Shown here one piece after another: positions 1 to 6,321 of a stretch of 7,539 bases of DNA. Position 1 is the stretch's first letter. The number at the start of each line of letters is the position of its first letter. The notes under the pieces are model-generated. The model saw only the letters and a list, made by a program, of their open reading frames with translations, did no database searches and was not told the origin of the DNA. This DNA is from Actinomycetota bacterium (lineage in GTDB: Bacteria; Actinomycetota; Thermoleophilia; Solirubrobacterales; Solirubrobacteraceae). The translations under genes and the position numbers were made by a program. Location of the stretch: NCBI GenBank assembly GCA_009699915.1, contig WLNG01000062.1, positions 1-7,539 on the forward strand, in the 5' to 3' direction.

Positions 1-171
1 GAGCCGCCGGGCCGGATCGATTGTCACCACGGCGACGCGTGCACCTTGCGCCGCGAGTCCCAGCGCGATCGCCGCCGACGCCGTCGTCTTGCCGACCCCG
101 CCCGATCCCGCGCAGATCACGATCGATGCGCCCTGGAGCCGCGCGGTGAGGCCGGACGTCCCGGTGCTCAC
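1..171 (-). CDS. Get3/ArsA-like P-loop ATPase, second subunit (N-terminal fragment)
   Basis: Only the first 57 residues are present; the gene runs off the left edge. After a short leader, a beta strand (residues 16-21) leads into the P-loop GSGGVGKTT (22-30), followed by a helix and the strand ending TIDPARRL (50-57). This is the pattern of ArsA/Get3-family ATPases, and the DPA equivalent is a switch-region Asp-Pro-Ala. The residue that is the signature lysine in deviant Walker A loops (xKGGxGKT) is Ser23 here, as I recall for the Rv3680-type partner in mycobacteria. The GTG start overlaps the TGA of the upstream gene (GTGA, 168-171), with GGAG about nine bases upstream, so translation is probably coupled. 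The likely partner is the upstream-encoded ATPase, giving a cytoplasmic heterodimer. The cargo is unknown: Get3 homologues handle tail-anchored proteins, ArsA handles arsenite. No arsenic-resistance genes are in view. Confidence 0.85.
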   Translation of the reverse strand, partial: MSTGTSGLTARLQGASIVICAGSGGVGKTTASAAIALGLAAQGARVAVVTIDPARRL

Positions 172-1097
172 AGGATCCGCTCCAGTTCCGTGGCGAGCTC
201 GGCGAGCACTCCGGCGTCGAGCGTCTCGGCGGGGCGCTCGCGCAGGCTGCCCACGGCACAGCCCAGTCCACGGCGTAGCCGAGCGGTTTGGGACCGCTGA
301 GCGCGTGCCCTACGGTGCAGCCCGAGCGCTGCGCGCACTGCTGGATGGGGGTCGGGGAGCTCCTCAAGCTGCCGGGCCTCCGCCGCGCTGAGGCGGTCGG
401 GCAGTGTGCGGTTGGCGATGGCGATCGAGATCGGCAGGCCCAGCTCGCGGTCGAGCGCCTCGCGCAGCTCGAGCGTCTCGTTGACCGGCAGCTCCTCCGG
501 CCTGGCGACGGCCACGACCGCCGTGCGCTGCGGATCGCTGAGGAAGGCGTCGATCGTCGTCGCATGGCGACCGACCCGTCCGTTGCGTGCCGAGCGCGCG
601 AACGCCCGCGGCGCAGAGAGCAAGGCGACACCGTGACCGGTCGCCGGAGCGTCGAGGATCACCAGGTCGTAGGTCTGCGCGTCGGCGCTGCGACGCTGCG
701 GCTGCGCAAGCTCCCAGACGGTGCCGATCGTGAGCACCTCGCGCAGGCCGGGCGTGGCCGCCGCGAGCGGGCCGAAGGTTCGGCTATCGGCCAAGAGGCC
801 GGCGAGCGTGCGGGAGGGGAGCTGATCGGCGAGGTAGTTGCGCAGCGCGGTGTCCGGATCGATCGACGTGTGGTGCACGCCGTAGGCGAGTTCCACCTCG
901 CGCTCACGGCGGCGTTCCTCGCCTCCGAGCATGCGCGTGATGTCGTCGCGCGCCGCCACCTCGGCGACGATCGTTCGCAGGCCGCGGCGCGCCGCCGCGA
1001 CGCCGAGCGCGGCAGCCACCGTCGTCTTTCCTGTGCCGCCCTTGCCCGTGACGACGACGAGGTCGTGGTCGAACAGCGAGCTCGGGCGGGAAGTCAC
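168..1097 (-). CDS. Get3/ArsA-like P-loop ATPase, first subunit
   Basis: This 309-residue cytoplasmic ATPase belongs to the ArsA/Get3 (anion-transporting ATPase) branch of the SIMIBI class. Residues 13-26 give the strand and deviant Walker A loop [14 protein letters not shown], with signature Lys19 and catalytic Lys24. Residues 146-156 give the Walker B/switch II segment [11 protein letters not shown], close to DTAPTGHT of ArsA/Get3. The DPA segment after the second strand, found in the neighbour (TIDPA), is replaced here by AEVAARDD (45-52), as in the Rv3679-like member of the actinobacterial Rv3679/Rv3680 pair. There are no membrane segments. The GTG start overlaps the cupin stop by four bases (1094-1097), and its stop overlaps the next ATPase start the same way, so three genes form one operon. 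GGGGAGGA lies almost against the GTG, an unusually short spacing that coupling may tolerate. ATP hydrolysis and heterodimer formation are family-based inferences; the cargo cannot be read from sequence. Confidence 0.88.
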   Translation of the reverse strand: MTSRPSSLFDHDLVVVTGKGGTGKTTVAAALGVAAARRGLRTIVAEVAARDDITRMLGGEERRREREVELAYGVHHTSIDPDTALRNYLADQLPSRTLAGLLADSRTFGPLAAATPGLREVLTIGTVWELAQPQRRSADAQTYDLVILDAPATGHGVALLSAPRAFARSARNGRVGRHATTIDAFLSDPQRTAVVAVARPEELPVNETLELREALDRELGLPISIAIANRTLPDRLSAAEARQLEELPDPHPAVRAALGLHRRARAQRSQTARLRRGLGCAVGSLRERPAETLDAGVLAELATELERIL

Positions 1098-2023
1098 TCC
1101 TCCCCGTCCCAGAAGTCGACCTGATTGACGCGCATGACAGCGCGCAGGCCGCGGATGTGGATCTTCTGGGATCGCGGGAGGAAGGTGATGTCGCTCGGGT
1201 CCTTCGTGCTGTGCGCAAGCAGCACGAGTCCCGCATCGCCTGCGACAAAGCTGTGCGCCGTCGCCGTTCCCGCCGGCAGCGAGATCACGTGCCCCGCGGC
1301 GACGGGGTGGGTCTCCAGCCCGCGGTCCGGGTGCAGCAGCTCGAGCAGCCCGTCACCCTCGAGGATGACGAAGAGCTCGTCCTCGCCGCTATGGCAGTGC
1401 GGAGGGTTCGACCGCATCGTGGGATCGACCCGGATCTCCGAGAGGCCGGAGCGGTGAGCGCCGAGCGCTTCGCCCAGCTTGCGGGCGTCCCGGGCGACGT
1501 CGCCGCGCCTGATGCTCTGCTGCGCGACCTCGCTGATCGCGATCGTGCTGCTGGAGCGGGGGCCGGGCTCGGGGACCTCGAGAGGGCCCGCTGCATCTTC
1601 GAGCTTGAACGGGTTGGGCCCGTCCAGCGGGAGCCAGCGCGTCCCAGCCCACATCGCGACGGCGCGCGGGAGATAGACCAGGCCCGCGTCGGATCCGGAT
1701 CCGAAGGCGAGCACGTCGAGCCCGCTCGCACCGGCGACCATGGTGTGCGCCACGCCGCCTGCCGCGTAGAAGAGCACGTCCCCCGCGGCGATCTCGTGCG
1801 ACGCCCCGTTCTCGATCGCTAGGCCGGATCCGGCCAGGACGATGAAGAACTCCTCCTCGTCGGCGTGTACGTGCTGCGAGACAGCTCGGTCTCCAGGCCC
1901 GATGTCCCAGCGTGAAAGGCCGAGTCGCGCCGCGCCTGCCGCGGTGCCCAGCCGACGGTAGCTCCCGCGCAGGTTCTGGAGCCGGATCTCAAATGGTGCG
2001 ACGTCATCCCAGTGACAGATCAT
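1094..2023 (-). CDS. Two-domain cupin (bicupin) metalloprotein
   Basis: The 309-residue product has two cupin barrels. The N-terminal barrel shows QHVHADEEEF with His51, His53 and Glu58, spaced as in cupin motif 1 (HxHx4Ex6G, ending at Gly65), and His93 of motif 2 (GDVLFYAAGGVAH). The C-terminal barrel shows PPHCHSGEDE with His209, His211 and Glu216, Gly223 seven residues on, and His257 of motif 2. Both barrels therefore keep a complete 3-His/1-Glu metal site, which is notable because many bicupins lose one. There is no signal peptide. Catalysis (dioxygenase, isomerase) or small-molecule sensing are both possible and I cannot choose. The ATG at 2021-2023 has AGGG eight bases upstream. It is the first gene of the leftward operon and overlaps the Get3-like gene by GTGA, so a shared regulatory or metabolic role is possible but unproven. 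Confidence 0.85.
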   Translation of the reverse strand: MICHWDDVAPFEIRLQNLRGSYRRLGTAAGAARLGLSRWDIGPGDRAVSQHVHADEEEFFIVLAGSGLAIENGASHEIAAGDVLFYAAGGVAHTMVAGASGLDVLAFGSGSDAGLVYLPRAVAMWAGTRWLPLDGPNPFKLEDAAGPLEVPEPGPRSSSTIAISEVAQQSIRRGDVARDARKLGEALGAHRSGLSEIRVDPTMRSNPPHCHSGEDELFVILEGDGLLELLHPDRGLETHPVAAGHVISLPAGTATAHSFVAGDAGLVLLAHSTKDPSDITFLPRSQKIHIRGLRAVMRVNQVDFWDGEE

Positions 2024-2108
2024 CCGACAACCCTAGATGCGAAAGAGGATTCCGGGGCGCCCGTCCGAATACGGCAGGAGTACGGGATACCCGACCCGGA
2101 GCCCACCC
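2024..2108. promoter_or_regulatory. Divergent intergenic region between cupin operon and parA-ftsZ
   Basis: These 85 bases separate two divergently transcribed operons, so both promoters should lie here or just inside the genes. I see no convincing -35/-10 pair on either strand. A small inverted repeat, CGGG-ATA-CCCG (2083-2093), lies about 15 bases before the parA start and could bind a regulator, but arms of four bases are weak evidence. The region itself is inferred from gene orientation. Confidence 0.45.
2098..2101 (+). promoter_or_regulatory. Shine-Dalgarno site deciding the parA start
   Basis: GGAG sits seven bases before GTG at 2109-2111. The alternative ATG at 2124, five codons downstream, has only weak purine runs in front of it, and the ATG at 2037 has none. 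This is why the GTG is preferred as the start. The ATG at 2124 remains possible and would leave the protein core unchanged. Confidence 0.5.
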
Positions 2109-2948
2109 GTGGAAACCGAGCCCATGAACAAGCCTCAGACCCCGCCCACCAAGGCCAAGATCATCACCTTCGCCAACCAGAAGGGTGGCGTCGCCAAAAC
2201 GACGACCGCACTCAATCTGGCCGTGGCCTTTCAGGAGACCGGACACCGGGTCCTCTGCGTGGACATGGACCCTCAGGGCAACCTGACGATGTCCCAGGGG
2301 ATCGACCCGGACACCGTTACGGAGTCGATGTATGACGTGCTCGTCCACGACATGCCGATCCGCCAGGTCACCCGCAAGCGTGAGATCGACGTCGCCTGCT
2401 CTTCGATCGATCTCGCCGGCGCGGAGATCGCAATGTCGACGAAGATCGGTCGCGAGCGCCAGCTTCAAAAGGCGCTCAGCGAGGTCGCTGAGGATTACGA
2501 CTTCGTCTGCATCGACACGCCGCCCAGCCTTGGGCTCCTGACGATCAACGCGCTGACGGCGGCCCACAAGGTGATCGTCCCCGTCCAGTGCGAGTACCTC
2601 TCGATGCGCGGCCTGATCCAGCTTCAGAACACGCTGCAGATGATCCGCGAGAACCTCAACCCGGACGTCGAGATCGAGGGCATCCTGCCCACGCTCATGG
2701 ACACCCGGACGGTGCACGCGAAGGAGGCGATCGAGATCCTCGAAGAGAACTTCGGGGATCGGGTCTTCGCCTCCAGGATCCGCAAGACGATCCGGTTCGC
2801 GGAAGCGCCGGTGAAGGGCATGTCGGTCCTGAAGTACGAGCCGAACGGCGTCGCCGCGCAGTCCTACCGCGATCTCGCGCAGGAACTGCTGGCAAAGCCG
2901 ACGATGCAGACGAGCGACGAGGAGGTCGCGGCACACCATGGCCAGTGA
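2109..2948 (+). CDS. parA: ParA/Soj-family ATPase (chromosome or cell-division positioning)
   Basis: This 279-residue protein covers the ParA/Soj family from end to end. Using the GTG start, residues 18-33 carry the strand and deviant Walker A loop [10 protein letters not shown] (signature Lys25, catalytic Lys30), residues 51-58 the VDMDPQGN segment, and residues 132-140 the Walker [10 protein letters not shown]. The stretch SIDLAGAEI (99-107) and the C-terminal [17 protein letters not shown] are Soj hallmarks. The loop has Ala29 where most ParAs have Gly; the KGGVAKTT form also occurs in some actinobacterial Soj-like proteins. Such ATPases dimerise on ATP, bind DNA nonspecifically and form gradients over the nucleoid, usually released by ParB. 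No parB is in view; instead the gene overlaps ftsZ by 11 bases, suggesting a role in placing FtsZ, as MipZ and PomZ do. Cytoplasmic, nucleoid-associated. A conventional Soj acting with a distant ParB is the main alternative. Confidence 0.9.
   Translation: METEPMNKPQTPPTKAKIITFANQKGGVAKTTTALNLAVAFQETGHRVLCVDMDPQGNLTMSQGIDPDTVTESMYDVLVHDMPIRQVTRKREIDVACSSIDLAGAEIAMSTKIGRERQLQKALSEVAEDYDFVCIDTPPSLGLLTINALTAAHKVIVPVQCEYLSMRGLIQLQNTLQMIRENLNPDVEIEGILPTLMDTRTVHAKEAIEILEENFGDRVFASRIRKTIRFAEAPVKGMSVLKYEPNGVAAQSYRDLAQELLAKPTMQTSDEEVAAHHGQ
2921..2926 (+). promoter_or_regulatory. Strong Shine-Dalgarno site for ftsZ inside parA
   Basis: GGAGGT lies 11 bases before the ATG at 2938, within the last codons of parA. 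It supports 2938 rather than the next in-frame ATG at 2968 as the ftsZ start, and so supports the N-terminal extension being translated. It also implies that ftsZ is expressed from the parA transcript with coupled or re-initiated translation. Confidence 0.65.
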
Positions 2949-4359
2949 CAAGCGTGAACGCGCGAGCATGCGCGAGGGCCCGCTCTCGGAGCTCTTCCGT
3001 CGTACCGGCAAGGCCGACCGTCCTGGAGAGGACGCTGTCGATGCGTCCCCCGACGCCGCAGCGGAGCAGGAGGGCGCCGCGACCGTCGCCGGCCGCGACC
3101 GCTATCCGCACCCGTCGCTGACCTCCGATCCGGAGGCCGATCCGCGCACACCCACGCCGCAGCAGCGCCTGCGCAGCGCCTTCAGCGCCGACCTTCCCGA
3201 CGACCTTCTCGAGGCGAGCCCAGCGCTGCGTCGTGAGGCTCCGCCGGCCGCGAACCCGTGGGCGGACGACGCCCGTGGCATGGCCAACCCCGGCTCGCCG
3301 TCGATCCGCGTCGTCGGCGTCGGTGGTGCCGGCGTCAACGCTGTCAACCGGATGGTGGAAGCGGGCATCGAGGGCGTCGAATTCGTCGCAGTCAACACCG
3401 ATGTCCAGTCGCTGCAGCAGTCCGCGGCCGACGTGACCGTCCACATCGGCGAGCGGCTCACCCGCGGCCTTGGCGCAGGCGCCGACCCGGAGATCGGGCG
3501 CGCCGCCGCGATGGAGGATTACGACCGCATCAAGCACCTGCTCAAGGGTTCCGACATGGTCTTCGTCGCCGCCGGATCGGGCGGGGGCACCGGCACGGGA
3601 GCCGCGCCGATCGTCGCGCGCATCGCCCGCGAGGTTGGGGCGCTGACCGTCGGCATCATCACGCGTCCGTTCGGCTTTGAGGGCACGCGCCGCTCGACGG
3701 CAGGCGCCGTCGGAGTCGAGTCGCTCGCCGCCGAGGTCGACACGTTGATCGTGGTCCCCAACGATCGTCTGCTCACGGTCCTTGACCAGCAGACCTCGAT
3801 GGTGGAGGCGTTCCGGGTGGCCGACGACGTGCTGCGCCAGGGTGTTCAGGGCGTCAGCGATCTGGTGACGCTCCCAGGCATCATCAACCTCGACTTCGCC
3901 GATGTGCGCACGATCATGTCCGAGGCCGGCAATGCGCTGCTGGGCATCGGCATGGGCACCGGCGAACATCGTGCCGCCAGCGCAGCCGAGCAGGCCGTCG
4001 CCTCTCCGCTGCTGGAGACCAGCATGGAGGGCGCGCGCTCGATCCTGCTGTCGATCACCGGCGGCAGCGATCTCTCGCTGTGGGAGATCAACGAGGCCGC
4101 CAAGGCGGTCAGCGAGGCGGCCCATCCCGACGCCAACATCATTTTCGGGGCGATGGTCGACGACCGGCTCCAAGATCAGGTCTGGGTGACGGTGATCGCG
4201 ACGCGCTACGACGCAGACCGCCGCAGGCCGTCTGCGCGGCGACTCGAGGAGCCTTCGGGCGAGCCGCGGGTCGAGCGCCGTGATCGCGGAACCAGCACGC
4301 TGCGAACCGGCACCGGCGTCTCCGAGCTCGACGTTCCCGAGTTCATTCCCAAGCGTTAG
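2938..4359 (+). CDS. ftsZ: Cell-division GTPase FtsZ with long N-terminal extension
   Basis: The 473-residue product is a bacterial tubulin homologue that polymerises with GTP at the division site. Residues 1-121 are a Pro/Ala/Asp/Arg-rich, probably disordered extension absent from ordinary FtsZ, which starts within about 10-20 residues of the core. The core runs from about 122 to 425: [17 protein letters not shown] (123-139), NTD (153-155), [15 protein letters not shown] (174-188), the tubulin loop GGGTGTG (215-221), PFGFEG (244-249), PNDRLL (274-279) and the T7 loop NLDFAD (317-322), which supplies the catalytic Asp. A roughly 40-residue charged linker leads to the C-terminal peptide DVPEFIPKR (465-473), the usual docking tail for FtsA, SepF and ZipA-type partners, so it looks able to reach a membrane anchor. 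The loop before the tubulin signature reads AAGSGGG where most FtsZ have AGMGGG. No dcw-cluster genes flank it. It may be the main FtsZ or a paralogue. Confidence 0.95.
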   Translation: MASDKRERASMREGPLSELFRRTGKADRPGEDAVDASPDAAAEQEGAATVAGRDRYPHPSLTSDPEADPRTPTPQQRLRSAFSADLPDDLLEASPALRREAPPAANPWADDARGMANPGSPSIRVVGVGGAGVNAVNRMVEAGIEGVEFVAVNTDVQSLQQSAADVTVHIGERLTRGLGAGADPEIGRAAAMEDYDRIKHLLKGSDMVFVAAGSGGGTGTGAAPIVARIAREVGALTVGIITRPFGFEGTRRSTAGAVGVESLAAEVDTLIVVPNDRLLTVLDQQTSMVEAFRVADDVLRQGVQGVSDLVTLPGIINLDFADVRTIMSEAGNALLGIGMGTGEHRAASAAEQAVASPLLETSMEGARSILLSITGGSDLSLWEINEAAKAVSEAAHPDANIIFGAMVDDRLQDQVWVTVIATRYDADRRRPSARRLEEPSGEPRVERRDRGTSTLRTGTGVSELDVPEFIPKR

Positions 4360-4363
4360 GCGC

Positions 4364-4385
4364 TCGCCGGTCTACCGGCCGGCGA
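4364..4385 (+). terminator. GC hairpin after ftsZ, possible terminator
   Basis: TCGCCGG (4364-4370) can pair with CCGGCGA (4379-4385) around an eight-base loop, starting five bases after the ftsZ stop. No T-run follows, so it is not a classical intrinsic terminator, but U-less GC hairpins after operons are common in GC-rich actinobacteria. The 52-base gap to the next gene otherwise holds nothing clear. A TACGCT at 4398-4403 resembles a -10 element but has no matching -35. Confidence 0.4.
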
Positions 4386-4411
4386 CAGTGCCTGCTCTAC
4401 GCTCCGGTGCG

Positions 4412-5893
4412 ATGACCGCTTCGAGGGGCATGGTCGCGGCGGGTCATCCGCAGACGGCGGCAGTCGGCGCCGCGGTGCTGCGCGAGGGCGGCAACGCCGT
4501 CGACGCCGTGATCGCGGCGATGCTCGCCTCGTGGGTCGCCGAGCCGCTGCTCACCGGGCCCGGCGGCGGCGGGTACATGCTCGTCGCAGGGGCGGGCGCC
4601 GAGCCGGCGCTGCTCGACTTCTTCGTCGCCGCCCCGGGAGCTGGCGCGGACTCGGCCCATGCCGAACTGATCCCGATCGAGGTCGACTTCGGCGGCGCTC
4701 GTCAGACATTCAACTGCGGCGCGGCCTCGTGTGGCGTCCCGGGCACCCCCGCGGGCATCGCGGCCGCCGCCGAGCAGTGGGGCATCGTGCCGCTGGAGGA
4801 TCTCGCCGCACCGGCTGCGCGGCTCGCACGCGAGGGCGTCACCATCAACGCCCAGCAGGCGTACATCTTCGCGATCCTCGATGACCTCCTGCTCGGCGGC
4901 GAGCCCGCCGCGCGCGAGCTCTTTGCTCCCGCGGGCGCGGTGCTCGCCGAGGGTGACCGCTTCCGCAGCGACGAGCTCGCCGAGACGATCCAGCGGCTCG
5001 GGAGCGATGGGGCCGAGCCCTTCTACCGCGGGGACATCGCAGCGGCGATCGCCGCGCACGTGCAGCAGGGGGGCGGACTGCTGGGGGCTGCGGACCTGGC
5101 GGGCTATCGCGCGCTGTCACGCGAGCCGGTGCGCGTTGGTTATCACGGGCGCGAGGTCCTCACCAATCCGCCGCCGTCAGCCGGCGGGACGCTGCTCTCA
5201 CTCGCGCTCGGCCGCCTCGATGCGCTCGAGCGCCCGCCGCTCCCGGTGGAGCTGGCCGAGGTGATGCGGGATGTCCAGGAACTGCGCACGCCGGCGTTCA
5301 CGGCCGGGTTGGGCGAGCCCGGATTCCTCGAGCGCTTCCTCGCGGCGAACCTTGGATCGACGACGCACATCTGCGCACTCGACGCCGACGGTTTGGCCTG
5401 CTCGACGACCTGCAGCAACGGCACATCATCGGGCGTGGTCGTACCGGGCACCGGCATCCATCTGAACAACATCATGGGCGAGGAGGACCTCAATCCGCTG
5501 GGGTTCTTCCACGCACCTGCCGGCCTGCGGATGCCGTCGATGATGGCCCCGACCATCGTGTTGAATGCATCCGGCGAGGTTGACCTCGTACTCGGCAGCG
5601 CCGGATCGAACCGCATCCGTTCTGCGATCCTGCAGGTGATCGTGAACGTCGTCGACCACGCAATGCCCGCCGCCGCAGCGATCGCCGCCCCCCGGCTCCA
5701 CGTCGAGGGAGCCGTCGCCTACTGCGAGCCCGGCATCGACCCGGCGCAGCTCTCCGGGATCGGCGCTCCCGCAACCTTCGATCACCTGAACCTCTTTTTC
5801 GGCGGGGTCCAGGCGGTTGAGCGCGACCCGCATACCGGCGGGCTCTCCGGCGGCGGCGATCCGCGCCGCGGCGGTGCGGCGGTCGCGGCATGA
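4412..5893 (+). CDS. Gamma-glutamyltransferase-like Ntn hydrolase, divergent substrate pocket
   Basis: This 493-residue protein aligns along its whole length with the GGT family, whose members self-cleave at a threonine to form a two-chain enzyme. The large-chain part has GPGGGGYML (49-57) and NPPPSAGGTLLSLAL (252-266). The cleavage site is GSTTH (315-319), with Thr317 the predicted nucleophile. The small-chain part has LNNIM (351-355), MAPTIV (378-383), LGSAGSNRIRSAILQ (394-408) and a C-terminal DPRRGGAA. Classical gamma-glutamyl binding residues are altered: the LDYRETAP-type Arg (Arg114 in E. coli) is missing from LDFFVAAPG (68-76), and the GG oxyanion pair reads GS. A different acyl substrate is therefore likely. 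No signal peptide is seen, whereas E. coli GGT is periplasmic, so this one is probably cytoplasmic. ATG 4412 was chosen because homology begins directly after it; its Shine-Dalgarno is poor. Its stop overlaps the lipoprotein start. Confidence 0.85.
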   Translation: MTASRGMVAAGHPQTAAVGAAVLREGGNAVDAVIAAMLASWVAEPLLTGPGGGGYMLVAGAGAEPALLDFFVAAPGAGADSAHAELIPIEVDFGGARQTFNCGAASCGVPGTPAGIAAAAEQWGIVPLEDLAAPAARLAREGVTINAQQAYIFAILDDLLLGGEPAARELFAPAGAVLAEGDRFRSDELAETIQRLGSDGAEPFYRGDIAAAIAAHVQQGGGLLGAADLAGYRALSREPVRVGYHGREVLTNPPPSAGGTLLSLALGRLDALERPPLPVELAEVMRDVQELRTPAFTAGLGEPGFLERFLAANLGSTTHICALDADGLACSTTCSNGTSSGVVVPGTGIHLNNIMGEEDLNPLGFFHAPAGLRMPSMMAPTIVLNASGEVDLVLGSAGSNRIRSAILQVIVNVVDHAMPAAAAIAAPRLHVEGAVAYCEPGIDPAQLSGIGAPATFDHLNLFFGGVQAVERDPHTGGLSGGGDPRRGGAAVAA

Positions 5894-6321
5894 GAGCGCC
5901 CCTTGTCCTCGCGGCCGTCCTCGTCGCGGCCGTCCTCGTCGGCTGCGGTGGGCCCTCGCCGGATCTCTTCGCCGTGAACCGGACCGGGAGGCTGCCGGGA
6001 GCGAAACTCGAACTGGTCGTCGGCGACGGGGGACAGGTGCGCTGCAACGGCGGCGCCCTGCTTGATTTCCCCAGCGACATGCTCATCGATGCGCGAGAGA
6101 TCGCGCGCGAGCTCAACGGGGAGAGTGAGGAGGACCCGGGTCCTGCCCGCGATGGGCTCGTGCTGGAGTCCGGTGCCTTCTCGAATCTGCGTTATCGGGT
6201 GAGGACCGAGTTCGGGAGTGTCGGCTTCGGAGACACCTCGAAGGACCAGCCGGAGGTCTTCTATCGCGTGGCGAAGCTGACGCGTGACCTCGCCAAGAAG
6301 GTCTGCGGACTCGCGCGCTGA
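5890..6321 (+). CDS. Small putative lipoprotein, function unknown
   Basis: The 143-residue protein begins with a short hydrophobic signal sequence (residues 5-17) and a lipobox LVGC with Cys19, so it should be exported and lipid-anchored on the outer face of the membrane. The mature part has no domain I recognise. It keeps two further cysteines, Cys52 (VRCNGG) and Cys139 near the C terminus, which could form a disulfide outside the cell. The segment with D58-like LLDF...LIDAREIAREL (58-75) looks like a conserved strand-helix unit. The ATG overlaps the stop of the GGT-like gene by ATGA (5890-5893) and lacks a clear Shine-Dalgarno, so its translation probably depends on the upstream gene. The n-region has only one arginine. 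Function cannot be assigned. Confidence 0.75.
   Translation: MRAPLVLAAVLVAAVLVGCGGPSPDLFAVNRTGRLPGAKLELVVGDGGQVRCNGGALLDFPSDMLIDAREIARELNGESEEDPGPARDGLVLESGAFSNLRYRVRTEFGSVGFGDTSKDQPEVFYRVAKLTRDLAKKVCGLAR
5911..5940 (+). repeat. Perfect 15-bp tandem duplication in the signal-peptide coding region
   Basis: GCGGCCGTCCTCGTC occurs twice head-to-tail (5911-5925 and 5926-5940) and encodes Ala-Ala-Val-Leu-Val twice in the lipoprotein signal sequence. The unit is a multiple of three, so copy-number change would lengthen or shorten the hydrophobic core without breaking the frame. Confidence 0.85.

Noticed and set aside
288..1124. 278-codon plus-strand open frame opposite the first Get3-like ATPase
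   Set aside because: It is antisense to a gene with clear Walker motifs; the composition is Arg/Ala/Gly-rich and motif-free.
1689..1704. Perfect 16-bp palindrome TCGGATCCGGATCCGA, and a similar 14-bp one at 1822-1835, inside the cupin gene
   Set aside because: Both fall on Gly-Ser codons (GGA TCC) in the reading frame, so codon choice for GSGS and GSG explains them. No regulatory role is expected mid-gene.
2037..2108. Earlier ATG start for parA
   Set aside because: There is no Shine-Dalgarno, the extra residues are Arg/Pro-rich and unlike ParA N termini, and the region better fits the divergent intergenic spacer.
2108..2116. CGTGGAAAC resembling one half of a parS site just before the parA core
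   Set aside because: The opposite half (a GTTTCCACG-like sequence) is absent, so there is no palindrome. No full parS-like 16-mer was seen in the window.
2004..3011. 335-codon minus-strand open frame opposite parA
   Set aside because: It is the reverse-strand shadow of the ParA coding frame; it begins inside the ftsZ gene and ends inside the cupin gene, with no ribosome site or domain.
2695..4173. 492-codon open frame on the minus strand across parA and ftsZ
   Set aside because: It lies antisense to two genes with full family motifs, its translation is rich in Arg/Asp/His without any recognisable domain, and long antisense frames are expected in GC-rich DNA.
4398..4403. TACGCT as a -10 element giving a leaderless transcript for the GGT-like gene
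   Set aside because: No -35-like hexamer lies at 16-18 bases upstream, and a random match of this quality is common; kept only as a remark under the hairpin.
4280..4411. Upstream extension of the GGT-like gene overlapping the end of ftsZ
   Set aside because: The extra 44 residues are not GGT-like and not a signal peptide, and would overlap 80 bases of ftsZ, including its conserved C-terminal peptide. GGT homology starts right after ATG 4412.
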